DNA from: Streptomyces sp. A1277
GTDB taxonomy: Bacteria; Actinomycetota; Actinomycetes; Streptomycetales; Streptomycetaceae
DNA: 64,000 nt
Assembly: GCF_004795015.1 (NCBI RefSeq)
Contig: NZ_SSBI01000029.1
Location: forward strand, 31,449-95,448
Direction of reading: 5' to 3'
Below the pieces are notes generated by a model. That model saw nothing but the letters and a program-made list of their open reading frames with translations. It did no database searches and had not been told where the DNA came from. The position numbers and the translations under genes were made by a program. Of the stretch, positions 1-8,705 are shown one piece after another (the stretch's first letter is position 1; each line of letters begins with the position of its first letter).

Positions 1-1
1 A

Positions 2-457
2 GCCGTGGTCGAAGACGACGACCGCGGTCCGCTTGGTGTACGCGCGGGCGATCTTCACCGCGTTCTCGACGGCCTCGGCGCCCGAGTTGAACAGCGCCGA
101 CTTCTTCGCGTGGTCGCCCGGCGTCAGCTCGGCGAGCTGCTCGCAGACCTCCACGTACCCCTCGTACGGCGTCACCATGAAGCAGGTGTGGGTGAAGTCC
201 GCCAGCTGGGCGGAGGCCCGCCGCACGACGGCCTCCGCGGAGGCGCCGACCGAGGTGACGGCGATGCCGGAACCGAAGTCGATCAGACGGTTGCCGTCCA
301 CGTCCTCGATGATCCCGCCGCCGGCCCTCGCGGTGAACACCGGCAGCGTGGAGCCCACGCCTGCGGCGACCGCCGCGAGCCGGCGCTCCTGGAGCTCCAC
401 CGACTTCGGGCCGGGAATGGCGGTGACGAGGCGGCGCTCCTGCGGAATTGCGGTCAT
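2..457 (-). CDS. gabT: 4-aminobutyrate aminotransferase GabT, N-terminal part (cut by window edge)
   Basis: First 152 codons of a PLP-dependent class III aminotransferase that transfers the amino group of GABA to 2-oxoglutarate, giving succinate semialdehyde and glutamate. The fragment shows the usual class III N-terminal features: VDGNRLIDFGSGIAVTSVG, the FTHTCFMVTPYEGYVEVCE stretch and the cofactor-phosphate loop ALFNSGAEAVENAVKIAR. The PLP lysine lies beyond the window edge. The ATG at 457 has an AGGAG ribosome site about six bases upstream. A PucR regulator and an aldehyde dehydrogenase lie nearby, which fits GABA or polyamine breakdown. GabT is the best call; a related omega-aminotransferase is possible because the C-terminus is not visible. 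Confidence 0.88.
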   Translation of the reverse strand, partial: MTAIPQERRLVTAIPGPKSVELQERRLAAVAAGVGSTLPVFTARAGGGIIEDVDGNRLIDFGSGIAVTSVGASAEAVVRRASAQLADFTHTCFMVTPYEGYVEVCEQLAELTPGDHAKKSALFNSGAEAVENAVKIARAYTKRTAVVVFDHG

Positions 458-627
458 GCGGGGCTCCTGGGGGGTGTTTCGGACGCTTCTCTTTCTGCAG
501 GCTAGGCGCGGGGCCGGGGGTCGGGCATGCTCCGATCGGGAGTGAAGACGGACGTGTCGTTGTCCGCGACGGACAGAAGCCGGTGCGCGAGCCCGCGGTC
601 CTCCAGCGCGGTCACCATCCGGGCGCG

Positions 628-659
628 TTGCTGAACTCACCGTGTGCGCGCACTAGATT
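628..659 (+). promoter_or_regulatory. possible promoter of the membrane ATPase gene
   Basis: In the 247-base divergent gap between gabT and the membrane ATPase gene, TAGATT at 654–659 resembles a vegetative -10 box. TTGCTG at 628–633 (spacer 20) or TGAACT at 632–637 (spacer 16) could be the -35 box. The start would fall near 666, leaving a leader of about 40 bases. Read by eye only, and the spacing is not ideal. Confidence 0.3.
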
Positions 660-704
660 GACCGGTGCAGGGGTCGGACCCGGCTGGTCAGGGGGCAACG
701 GTTC

Positions 705-3161
705 ATGGACAACGACGGTACGCACGGCGTGTGGGGTACGCGGGGTGCGCAGCCACCCGACGGCGCGCCCGCCCGGCCCGGGCACTCCGTACCGCACCCG
801 GCGGGCCCGCCGCCCGCCGCCCCGCCCGCCTACCCGCCCACCGTGCCGCCGCCCACCCGGCCCCCGTCCGTACCGGCTCCGCAGGAGGCCCCGCCCGCGC
901 ACTCCCCGGCGCCGGGCGCGGCCACCCCCACCGCCGACTGGTTCAACGCCCCCCGCCCCGAGGCGGGCCCCGGCGTCTGGCGGTACGGCCACGTGCCCCG
1001 GCCCGCCGAGCGCGAGGCGCGCCCCTCCCTGGTGGGGCCGATCGCCACGCTGATCCTGTGGCTGCTGCTGTGGCTGCTGCTCACGGAACGCGCGGTCCCC
1101 TACGTGTTCAGGCCGATCGAGATCATCACCGGGCCCGAGTGGTGGTCCCTCGGCGGTCTCAGGGAGGACGCGCCCGCCCTCGTCGTCAACTCCACGACCG
1201 TCTACTACCAGGTGCTCATCCTCGGCCTCGGCTTCTGGGCCGCCCGGATCGGCGGCTGGGCGGGCGTCTTCCGCTACTTCGCCGGCCCCAACCTCGCCCG
1301 CGCCCGCCTCGTGCTCACCCTGGGCGGCGCGCTGCTCACCCTGTGGCTCATCTGGACGCGCCGGGTGCCCCTCGCCGACCTCGTCCTCCCCGCGGTCCCG
1401 ACGAGCTTGATGCAGGGCGGCGGCAACAAATTCGCGGCGCTGCTCGTCATGCTCGTGCTCTACGCCCTGATCGGCACCGCGGTCGTCTGGCCGTTCGCCC
1501 GGACCGGCCACTGGTCGACGGAACTCGGCCCGTTCCTCCGCCGCGAACCCACCCCGCAGGCGCCGTCCGCGACCCCCTCCCCCGCCGACGGCCCCCTCCG
1601 CGCCCACTGGCCCGACCTGCGCGCCGCCGGCCACGCGGACGCCGCCGAAGCGCTCACCGCCGCCGTGTACACCGGCCGGATGAACGACGTGGACTGCGTA
1701 CGTCTCCGCCACGCCTGGGCCGGCGCCCGCACCCGGCCCGACCGGCTCGCGTCCTTCACCGAGACCGTGCTCCGCAACGGCGCCGACGCCTTCCTGCACC
1801 CCTCAGGCTTCCGCGACGTGCCCCTGCGCACCGCCACGCACGACCCGCTGACCGGCCAGGTCCGGATCGGTGACTGCGCCGACGACCCGCGCAACCCCTA
1901 CCCGCGCCGGGGCACGGGCCTGGCCCTGGAACCCGCCTCGCTCGGCACCTCCCTGCTGGCCGTCGGCCCGCCCGGCTCCGGGAAGACGGGCCGGGTGATC
2001 CGGCCCGTCGTCGAAGCCCTCGCCCTGCGGGCGCTCACCGGACAGGCGGCGGTCCTCGCCGTCGGCGGCGGGAGCGGCGCGCTCGGCCCGGACGACGCCT
2101 ACGACGTCGTCGTCCGGATCGGCGACCCGGCCTCCGTGCACGACTTCGACCTGTACGGCGGCACGACCGACCCCGACGAGGCGGCGGCGGCCCTCGCCGA
2201 GGGGCTGGCCGGCGACATCCCGACCCTGGACACCCGGCGCGCGGCGACCGCGCTCGGCCAGCTGCTCGGCCCGTACCGCGTCGTCCACGGCCGCTTCCCC
2301 TCCGTACCCGAACTCCGCGAACTCCTCGAAGGCTCCGCCGCCGCACTGGGCGCCCTGCGCCAGGCCCTGGAGACCGGGGGCCACCAGGCGATGCTGCGCG
2401 AGCTGGAGGCCAGGGCCCGGCAGGCCGGCAGCGCCGCCGACCCGGCCGCCGTCCTCGCCGACCGGCTCGCCGCGCTCGACCGGCCCGCCTTCGCCGGCTT
2501 CTTCGCGACCGGCGAGGACGCCCGCCCGTTCTCGCTGCGCTCGCTGGGCCAGCACCCGCTGCGGGTCCGGATCGACCTGCCGGAACGCGTCCACACCGAG
2601 GCGTCCCGCATCCTGGCCCGCCTCGTCCTCGCCCAGTTCAACGCCGTCACCGCGGCCCGCGCCGACCGCTCGCTGTTCGTCTGCCTGGTCCTGGACGACG
2701 CCACCCACACCGTCACCGCCGAGACCGTCCGGGGTATCCGCCGGCTGCGGTCCGTCAACGCCGGGGCGGTCCTCGCCCTGCGCACCCTGGACGACGTGCC
2801 CGAGGGGCTGCACACCGCGCTGCTCGGCGCCTTCGGCTGCACCATGGCCTTCCCCGGCCTCACCACCTGGGACGGCAAGCGCTTCGCCGAGGCATGGGGC
2901 AAGGAGTGGGTGGAGGTCCGCGAGGTCGCCCAGCACGGTGTCTTCGCGGACCAGCCGCTCACCCGCGCCCTGCACGCCCTGCGCAAGATGGCCACCGGCA
3001 AGGCCGTCACCACGGACGCGGTCACCGTGCGCCAGGTCGAGCGCGAACGCTGGTCCGCCTCCGGACTCGCCTACGAGCTGCCCCCCGGCCACGCCGTGCT
3101 CTCGCTGACCACGGTCGCCGGCGAGCACATGTCGCCGCTGCTCGTCCGCCTGTCCGGCTGA
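705..3161 (+). CDS. membrane-anchored P-loop ATPase, coupling-protein-like, unknown role
   Basis: An 818-residue protein. Residues 1–110 are proline-rich and probably disordered. Four hydrophobic segments follow between about residues 115 and 270 (for example LILWLLLWLLL and LLVMLVLYALIGTAVVWPF). A cytoplasmic ATPase region then carries a Walker A motif, VGPPGSGKT, near residue 422 and a likely Walker B, CLVLDDA, near residue 662. Membrane helices followed by one large ATPase domain recall VirD4/TraD-type coupling ATPases, but I see no relaxase or type IV secretion genes nearby, so the substrate is unknown. The ATG at 705 has a GGGGG ribosome site. It is followed by the pucR-like gene in the same direction, separated by a leader that seems to hold its own promoter. 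Confidence 0.7.
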   Translation: MDNDGTHGVWGTRGAQPPDGAPARPGHSVPHPAGPPPAAPPAYPPTVPPPTRPPSVPAPQEAPPAHSPAPGAATPTADWFNAPRPEAGPGVWRYGHVPRPAEREARPSLVGPIATLILWLLLWLLLTERAVPYVFRPIEIITGPEWWSLGGLREDAPALVVNSTTVYYQVLILGLGFWAARIGGWAGVFRYFAGPNLARARLVLTLGGALLTLWLIWTRRVPLADLVLPAVPTSLMQGGGNKFAALLVMLVLYALIGTAVVWPFARTGHWSTELGPFLRREPTPQAPSATPSPADGPLRAHWPDLRAAGHADAAEALTAAVYTGRMNDVDCVRLRHAWAGARTRPDRLASFTETVLRNGADAFLHPSGFRDVPLRTATHDPLTGQVRIGDCADDPRNPYPRRGTGLALEPASLGTSLLAVGPPGSGKTGRVIRPVVEALALRALTGQAAVLAVGGGSGALGPDDAYDVVVRIGDPASVHDFDLYGGTTDPDEAAAALAEGLAGDIPTLDTRRAATALGQLLGPYRVVHGRFPSVPELRELLEGSAAALGALRQALETGGHQAMLRELEARARQAGSAADPAAVLADRLAALDRPAFAGFFATGEDARPFSLRSLGQHPLRVRIDLPERVHTEASRILARLVLAQFNAVTAARADRSLFVCLVLDDATHTVTAETVRGIRRLRSVNAGAVLALRTLDDVPEGLHTALLGAFGCTMAFPGLTTWDGKRFAEAWGKEWVEVREVAQHGVFADQPLTRALHALRKMATGKAVTTDAVTVRQVERERWSASGLAYELPPGHAVLSLTTVAGEHMSPLLVRLSG

Positions 3162-3211
3162 AAGCCGCAGGACATGTGAGGGGAGGGACGGGAGCGAGGT
3201 GAGTGGCAGCG

Positions 3212-3241
3212 GTGACAGGGACTGCGCCACCCTGGCAGAAT
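3212..3241 (+). promoter_or_regulatory. probable promoter of the PucR-type regulator
   Basis: GTGACA (3212–3217), an 18-base spacer and CAGAAT (3236–3241) match the vegetative consensus at five and four of six positions. Transcription would start near 3248, about 50 bases before the ATG at 3301. That argues against the longer reading frame beginning upstream at 3199. Confidence 0.42.
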
Positions 3242-3300
3242 CGAGCCGAGCCGTTCATACGGGACGGCGAAATCGCCCCCGTCCGAAGGCCCCCATCCCC

Positions 3301-4869
3301 ATGCCGCCCACGCTCGCCTCGCTCGTCCAGCACTCGGCGCTCAAACTCACGGTGCGCGCGGGGGCGGACCGCCTCGGCACCCCGGTGCGCTGGGCGCACG
3401 CCAGCGAGCTGACCGACCCCGTCCCCTATATGGAGGGCGGCGAGCTGCTGCTGGTCACCGCGACCAACCTCGACGCCGAGAACCCGGAGGCGATGGGCCG
3501 GTACGTGCGACGGCTGGCCGCCGCCGGGGTCGCCGGTCTCGGCTTCGCCGTCGGCGTCAACTACGACGAGGTGCCCCAGCCGCTGATCGGCGCAGCCGAG
3601 GAAGCCGGCCTGCCGCTTCTCGAAGTGCCCCGCCGCACCCCCTTCATCGCCATCGCCAAGGCCGTCTCCTCCCAGATCGCCGCCGACCAGTACCGGGCCG
3701 TCACCGCCGGCTTCGAGGCCCAGCGCGAACTGACGAGTGCGGCGCTCGCCGGGGACGGCCCCGCCGGACTCCTCGCCCGCCTCGCCGCCCACGTCAACGG
3801 CTGGGCCGCCCTCTACGACGCCTCCGGGTCCGTCGTGGCCGCCGCCCCCGACTGGGCCGCCCGCCGCGCCGCCCGGCTCACCCCCGACGTGGAACGCCTG
3901 CGCGAACGCCCCGCCCCGGCCAGCATGGTCGTCGGCGACACCGACGACCGCGTCGAACTCCAGTCCCTGGGCACCGGCCGCCGGGTACGCGGCGCCCTGG
4001 CCGTGGGCACCGGCGCGGCCCTGGGCACCGCCGAGCGCTACGCCGTGCACTCGGCCGTCGCCCTGCTCACCCTCACCACCGCCCGCTCCCGCGCGCTCCA
4101 GGGCGCCGAGCAGCGCCTCGGCGCGGCGGTGCTGCGGATGCTCCTGGCCGGCCAGTCCGACCACGCCAGGGCCGTCGCCGCAGACCTCTACGGCGGGCTG
4201 CTCGACGCCCCCTTCCGGCTGCTCATCGCCGAGGCCCCCGACCCCTCGGCCACCGCCCAGCTGGCCGACGCCATGGACACCGCCGCCTACCGGGCCGGCG
4301 AGACCCTGCTGATGGTGCCCGAGGGCGAACGCCTCCTGGTGCTGGCCGCCGACGGGGGAGCGGCGGTGGCCGCCTGCGCCGCCTACGCCGATGCGCAGGA
4401 GGAGCGGACCCCGCGCGAGCCGGCCGCCGCCCAGGACTGCGATGTCGTCGTGGGCATGTCCGCGCCGGCCGGACCGGTCGCCGTCTCCGTCGCGTACAAG
4501 CAGGCCGAGCAGGCCCTGTCGGTCGCCCGCCGCCGGGGCAGGGCCCTGGTCGAGCACGCGGAACTGGCCACCGGCTCCGTGCTGCCGCTGCTCGCCGACG
4601 ACGCGGTGCGGGCCTTCGCGGACGGCATGCTCCGCGCCCTGTACGAGCACGACGCCAAGGGCCGCGGCGACCTGGTCGCCTCCGTACGCGCCTGGCTCTC
4701 GCACCACGGCCAGTGGGACGCGGCCGCCGCCGACCTCGGGGTCCACCGGCACACCCTGCGCTACCGGATGCGGCGGGTGGAGGAGATCCTCGGCCGTTCC
4801 CTGGACGACCCCGACGTACGCATGGAGCTGTGGCTCGCCCTGAAGGTCACCACACCCCCTGGCCAATAA
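3301..4869 (+). CDS. PucR family transcriptional regulator
   Basis: A 522-residue regulator. The N-terminal PucR domain (about residues 5–125) starts PPTLASLVQHSALKLTVRAG and contains VRWAHASELTDPVPYMEGGE. A middle CdaR/GGDEF-like region follows, and the C-terminal PucR helix-turn-helix lies around residues 460–515, including DLGVHRHTLRYRMRRVEEIL. Such proteins control catabolism of purines, proline or GABA; in Corynebacterium a PucR-type protein, GabR, activates GABA-use genes. With gabT on one side and an aldehyde dehydrogenase on the other, control of GABA or polyamine breakdown is a reasonable inference. I chose the ATG at 3301 because the PucR domain begins there and a promoter-like sequence overlaps the longer frame. 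No strong ribosome site is visible. Confidence 0.86.
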   Translation: MPPTLASLVQHSALKLTVRAGADRLGTPVRWAHASELTDPVPYMEGGELLLVTATNLDAENPEAMGRYVRRLAAAGVAGLGFAVGVNYDEVPQPLIGAAEEAGLPLLEVPRRTPFIAIAKAVSSQIAADQYRAVTAGFEAQRELTSAALAGDGPAGLLARLAAHVNGWAALYDASGSVVAAAPDWAARRAARLTPDVERLRERPAPASMVVGDTDDRVELQSLGTGRRVRGALAVGTGAALGTAERYAVHSAVALLTLTTARSRALQGAEQRLGAAVLRMLLAGQSDHARAVAADLYGGLLDAPFRLLIAEAPDPSATAQLADAMDTAAYRAGETLLMVPEGERLLVLAADGGAAVAACAAYADAQEERTPREPAAAQDCDVVVGMSAPAGPVAVSVAYKQAEQALSVARRRGRALVEHAELATGSVLPLLADDAVRAFADGMLRALYEHDAKGRGDLVASVRAWLSHHGQWDAAAADLGVHRHTLRYRMRRVEEILGRSLDDPDVRMELWLALKVTTPPGQ

Positions 4870-4975
4870 GGCGCATCCCGGCCCCTCACCGCTCCACGCC
4901 GGACAAACGCCGGGCGGCCCGAGCGGCCCTACCGTGGGGGCGGAAACACCCCACGCCATCGAAGGGCCGGACTCC

Positions 4976-6421
4976 ATGACCTCCACCCACGCCTTCTGGC
5001 TGGCCGGCCGCGAGGCCACCGGCGAGGAAAGCTTCGACGTCACCAACCCCTGGGACGGGCGGCTCGTCGGCACCGTCGGCGTGCCGACCGAGGCCCAGGT
5101 GGAGGAGGCCGTGGCCGCCGCGCACGCCGTGCGCGAGGAGTTCGCCGCGACCCCGGCCCACGTCCGCGCCGCCGCCCTCGATCACGTGGCCCGCCGACTG
5201 GCCGAGCGCACCGAGGAGATCGCCCGGCTGATCTCCGCCGAGAACGGCAAGCCCGTCAAGTGGGCGCGCGGCGAGGTCGGCCGGGCCGTCTCCGTCTTCC
5301 GCTTCGCCTCCGAGGAGGCCCGCCGCTTCAACAGCGGCGAGGCCCAGCGCCTGGACACCGACGCCGGCGGCACCGGCCGGCTCGGCCTGACCCGGCGCTT
5401 CCCGCGCGGCACCGTCCTCGGCATCGCGCCCTTCAACTTCCCGCTGAACCTGAGCGCCCACAAGGTCGCCCCGGCCATCGCCGTCGGCGTCCCGATCATC
5501 CTCAAGCCCGCCCCGGCCACCCCGTTCTCCTCGCTGGTGCTGGGCGAGCTGCTGGCCGAGACGGACCTGCCGGCCGGCTCCTGGTCCGTGCTGACGGTCC
5601 CCAACGACCGGATGCCCGCCCTCGTCCAGGACGAGCGGCTGCCCGTGATCTCCTTCACCGGCTCCGCCCCCGTCGGCTACGCGATCATGGACTCGGTGCC
5701 CCGCAAGCACTGCACGCTGGAACTCGGCGGCAACGGCGCGGCTGTCGTCCTCGGGGACTACGCCTCCGACGAGGACCTGGACTGGGCCGCGAGCCGCATC
5801 GCGACCTTCTCCAACTACCAGGGCGGCCAGTCCTGCATCTCGGTGCAGCGCGTCATCGCGGACGCGGCCGTCTACGACCGGCTGCTGCCGAAGATCGTCG
5901 CGGCGGTCGGGGCCCAGGTCACCGGCGACCCGTCCGACCCCGCCACCGATGTCGGCCCGCTGGTCGACGAGGCCGCCGCCGAGCGCGTCGAGTCCTGGGT
6001 CGACGAGGCCGTCGCCGCCGGCGCCCGCCTGCTCGCCGGCGGGAAGCGCGACGGCTCGACGTACGCGCCGACCGTCCTCGCCGAGCTGCCCGAGGGCGTC
6101 ACCCTGGCCGCCGAGGAGGTCTTCGGACCGGTCCTGTCCGTGCAGAAGGTGGACGGCGAGGCCGAGGCGTTCGCCGCCGTCAACTCCTCCAAGTACGGGC
6201 TCCAGGCGGGCGTGTTCACCCACGACATCCAGGCCGCCTTCCGCGCCCACCGCGCGCTGGAAGTCGGCGGCGTGATCATCGGCGACGTCCCCTCGTACCG
6301 CGCCGACCAGATGCCGTACGGCGGTGCCAAGCAGTCCGGCGTGGGCCGCGAGGGCGTCCGGTACGCGATGGACGACTACACCTACGAGCGCGTCCTCGTC
6401 CTCACCGGCCTCGCTCTTTAG
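4976..6421 (+). CDS. NAD(P)-dependent aldehyde dehydrogenase, succinate-semialdehyde dehydrogenase-like
   Basis: A 481-residue aldehyde dehydrogenase, the normal family length. It has the general-base motif LELGGNGAAV (Glu249) and the catalytic cysteine in QGGQSCISVQ (Cys287), plus the cofactor-domain stretch GIAPFNFPLNL and the terminal GVGREGVRYAMDDY motif. It would oxidise an aldehyde to the acid with NAD+ or NADP+. Next to gabT and a PucR regulator, succinate semialdehyde or gamma-glutamyl-aminobutyraldehyde are likely substrates, but sequence alone cannot choose. The ATG at 4976 follows GAAGGG. A strong hairpin lies 17 bases after the stop codon. Confidence 0.85.
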   Translation: MTSTHAFWLAGREATGEESFDVTNPWDGRLVGTVGVPTEAQVEEAVAAAHAVREEFAATPAHVRAAALDHVARRLAERTEEIARLISAENGKPVKWARGEVGRAVSVFRFASEEARRFNSGEAQRLDTDAGGTGRLGLTRRFPRGTVLGIAPFNFPLNLSAHKVAPAIAVGVPIILKPAPATPFSSLVLGELLAETDLPAGSWSVLTVPNDRMPALVQDERLPVISFTGSAPVGYAIMDSVPRKHCTLELGGNGAAVVLGDYASDEDLDWAASRIATFSNYQGGQSCISVQRVIADAAVYDRLLPKIVAAVGAQVTGDPSDPATDVGPLVDEAAAERVESWVDEAVAAGARLLAGGKRDGSTYAPTVLAELPEGVTLAAEEVFGPVLSVQKVDGEAEAFAAVNSSKYGLQAGVFTHDIQAAFRAHRALEVGGVIIGDVPSYRADQMPYGGAKQSGVGREGVRYAMDDYTYERVLVLTGLAL

Positions 6422-6437
6422 GGCCTGTCCGGCGGAC

Positions 6438-6465
6438 CGCCGCGTGCGGCGTGCCGCACGCGGCG
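6438..6465 (+). terminator. hairpin terminator after the aldehyde dehydrogenase gene
   Basis: A 13-base perfect inverted repeat (arms 6438–6450 and 6453–6465) with a very tight loop starts 17 bases after the stop. There is no T-run, as is usual for Streptomyces terminators. Confidence 0.65.
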
Positions 6466-6639
6466 CAGGGCAGTGGAGTGGTGGCCGACCCGATCGGCGC
6501 CCCGAGGCTGGTGGGGCCCGCCGGAATCGGGTACATACGGACAAGTAGAACCGGTCAGGAGCGCACGGCGGACGGCCCCCGCGCCGCCCGCGCGCCTGCC
6601 GGGTCCACCCACCCGACGACGCGGCGAGGTGAGCTCCTC

Positions 6640-8586
6640 ATGTCCGCTCCATCCGCACAACGGCCCACGCCCAAGGTCTCCGAACGCGAAGCGCGCCAGG
6701 TGGCCGAGGACGCGCGGGAACGGGACTGGCGCAAACCCAGTTTCGCCAAGGAACTGTTCCTCGGCCGCTTCCGCCTGGACCTGATCCACCCGCACCCGCT
6801 GCCCGCCGGAGAGGACGTCCGGCGCGGCGAGGAATTCCTCGCCCGGCTGCGCGAGTTCTGCGAGACCAGGGTCGACGGCGCCCTGATCGAGCGCGAGGCC
6901 AGGATTCCGGACGAGGTGATCAACGGCCTCAAGGAACTCGGCGCGCTCGGCATGAAGATCGACGTCAAGTACGGCGGTCTCGGCCTGACCCAGGTCTACT
7001 ACAACCGCGCCCTCGCGCTGGCCGGTTCCGCGAGCCCGGCGATCGGCGCCCTGCTCTCGGCCCACCAGTCCATCGGGGTGCCGCAGCCGCTGAAGACCTT
7101 CGGCAGCCAGGAGCAGAAGGACACCTTCCTGCCCCGGCTGGCCCGTACGGACATCTCCGCGTTCCTGCTCACCGAGCCCGACGTCGGCTCCGACCCGGCC
7201 CGGCTGGCCACCTCCGCCGTGCCGGACGGCGACGACTACGTCCTGGACGGCGTCAAGCTGTGGACGACCAACGGGGTCGTCGCCGACCTGCTGGTGGTCA
7301 TGGCCCGGGTCCCGAAGTCGGAGGGCCACCAGGGCGGCATCACCGCGTTCGTGGTCGAGGCGGACGCCCCCGGCATCACCGTGGAGCACCGCAACGCCTT
7401 CATGGGCCTGCGCGGCATCGAGAACGGCGTCACCCGCTTCCACCAGGTGCGCGTCCCGGCCGCCAACCGCATCGGCCCCGAGGGCGCCGGGCTCAAGATC
7501 GCGCTCACCACCCTCAACACCGGGCGGCTCTCGCTGCCCGCCATGTGCGTCGGCTCGGGCAAGTGGTGCCTGAAGATCGCCCGCGAGTGGTCGGCCGTAC
7601 GGGAGCAGTGGGGCAGGCCGGTCGCCAAGCACGAGGCCGTCGGGGCCAAGATCTCCTTCATCGCCGCGACCACCTTCGCCCTCGAAGCCGTGGTCGACCT
7701 CGCCTCGCAGATGGCGGACGAGAACCGCAACGACATCCGCATCGAGGCGGCCCTCGCCAAGCTGTACGGCTCCGAGATGGGCTGCCTCATCGCCGACGAG
7801 CTGGTCCAGATCCGCGGCGGACGCGGCTTCGAGACCGCCACGTCCCTCGCCGCCCGGGGCGAGCGGGCCGTACCCGCCGAGCAGATGCTCCGCGACATGC
7901 GGATCAACCGGATCTTCGAGGGCTCCACGGAGATCATGCACCTGCTGATCGCCCGCGAGGCCGTCGACGCCCATCTGAAGGTCGCCGGCGACATCATCGA
8001 CCCCGACAAGCCGCTCTCCGCCAAGGCGAGGGCGGGCGCCAACGCGGCCGGTTTCTACGCCAAGTGGCTGCCCAAGCTCGTCGCGGGCCCGGGTCAGCTG
8101 CCGCGCACCTACGCCGAGTTCCACCCGGCCGGCCACGCCGACCTCGCCACCCACCTGCGCTACGTCGAACGCGCCTCGCGCAAGCTCGCCCGCTCCACCT
8201 TCTACGCCATGTCCCGCTGGCAGGGCCGGATGGAGACCAAACAGGGCTTCCTCGGCCGCATCGTGGACATCGGCGCGGAACTCTTCGCGATGAGCGCCGC
8301 CTGCGTCCGCGCCGAGCACCTGCGCGTCGCCGACGACCACGGCCGCGAGGCGTACCAGCTCGCCGACGCCTTCTGCCGGCAGGCCCGCATCCGGGTCGAG
8401 GAACTGTTCACCCGGCTCTGGTCCAACACCGACGACCTCGACCGGCGCGTGGTCGACGGCGTCCTGTCCGGCACGTACGGCTGGCTGGAGGAGGGCGTGG
8501 TGGACCCGAGCGGCGAGGGCCCCTGGATCGCCGACGCCACCCCCGGCCCCTCCACCGAGGAGAACGTCCACCGGAAGATCCGCTGA
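6640..8586 (+). CDS. acyl-CoA dehydrogenase family protein
   Basis: A 648-residue flavoprotein that would introduce the first double bond into an acyl-CoA during beta-oxidation and pass electrons to electron-transfer flavoprotein. The family signature LTEPDVGSDPA binds flavin and substrate. RGGRGFETA is the C-terminal subunit and cofactor motif. FEGSTEIM places the likely catalytic base at Glu427. The protein is about 200 residues longer than short-chain dehydrogenases, with an extra helical C-terminal domain as in very-long-chain or FadE-like enzymes. The ATG at 6640 has GAGGTGAG just upstream. It is a monocistronic unit between two hairpins. The stop codon lies inside one copy of an 18-base duplication. 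Confidence 0.85.
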   Translation: MSAPSAQRPTPKVSEREARQVAEDARERDWRKPSFAKELFLGRFRLDLIHPHPLPAGEDVRRGEEFLARLREFCETRVDGALIEREARIPDEVINGLKELGALGMKIDVKYGGLGLTQVYYNRALALAGSASPAIGALLSAHQSIGVPQPLKTFGSQEQKDTFLPRLARTDISAFLLTEPDVGSDPARLATSAVPDGDDYVLDGVKLWTTNGVVADLLVVMARVPKSEGHQGGITAFVVEADAPGITVEHRNAFMGLRGIENGVTRFHQVRVPAANRIGPEGAGLKIALTTLNTGRLSLPAMCVGSGKWCLKIAREWSAVREQWGRPVAKHEAVGAKISFIAATTFALEAVVDLASQMADENRNDIRIEAALAKLYGSEMGCLIADELVQIRGGRGFETATSLAARGERAVPAEQMLRDMRINRIFEGSTEIMHLLIAREAVDAHLKVAGDIIDPDKPLSAKARAGANAAGFYAKWLPKLVAGPGQLPRTYAEFHPAGHADLATHLRYVERASRKLARSTFYAMSRWQGRMETKQGFLGRIVDIGAELFAMSAACVRAEHLRVADDHGREAYQLADAFCRQARIRVEELFTRLWSNTDDLDRRVVDGVLSGTYGWLEEGVVDPSGEGPWIADATPGPSTEENVHRKIR

Positions 8587-8621
8587 CACCGGACGATCGC
8601 CGGCACCGGAAGATCCGCTGA
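8569..8621 (+). repeat. 18-base direct repeat duplicating the gene end
   Basis: CACCGGAAGATCCGCTGA occurs at 8569–8586, where it ends the acyl-CoA dehydrogenase gene, and again exactly at 8604–8621, 35 bases further on. The second copy repeats the last codons and the stop in noncoding DNA. Confidence 0.9.
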
Positions 8622-8632
8622 AGCGACGCCCT

Positions 8633-8679
8633 CCGCGCGGCGGGGCCCGTCCAGTCGCTGGACGTGCCCCGCCGCGCGG
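8633..8679 (+). terminator. long hairpin terminator
   Basis: Arms 8633–8646 and 8666–8679 pair over 14 bases. After one mismatch, seven more pairs form (8648–8654 with 8658–8664) around a three-base loop. It lies between the acyl-CoA dehydrogenase gene and the AroA-like gene and covers the alternative ATG at 8664, favouring a later start for the downstream gene. Confidence 0.75.
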
Positions 8680-8705
8680 TGCCCGGCACGGCAGGATGGC
8701 GGCCC

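Noticed and set aside
5..1053. Plus-strand frames over the gabT fragment and beyond
   Set aside because: The minus strand encodes recognisable aminotransferase motifs; the plus-strand products have none.
5260..6639. Long open frame running through the aldehyde dehydrogenase region into the acyl-CoA dehydrogenase gene
   Set aside because: The first 460 codons give an Arg/Pro/Gly-rich product without motifs, typical of a wrong frame in GC-rich DNA. The real gene starts at the ATG at 6640.
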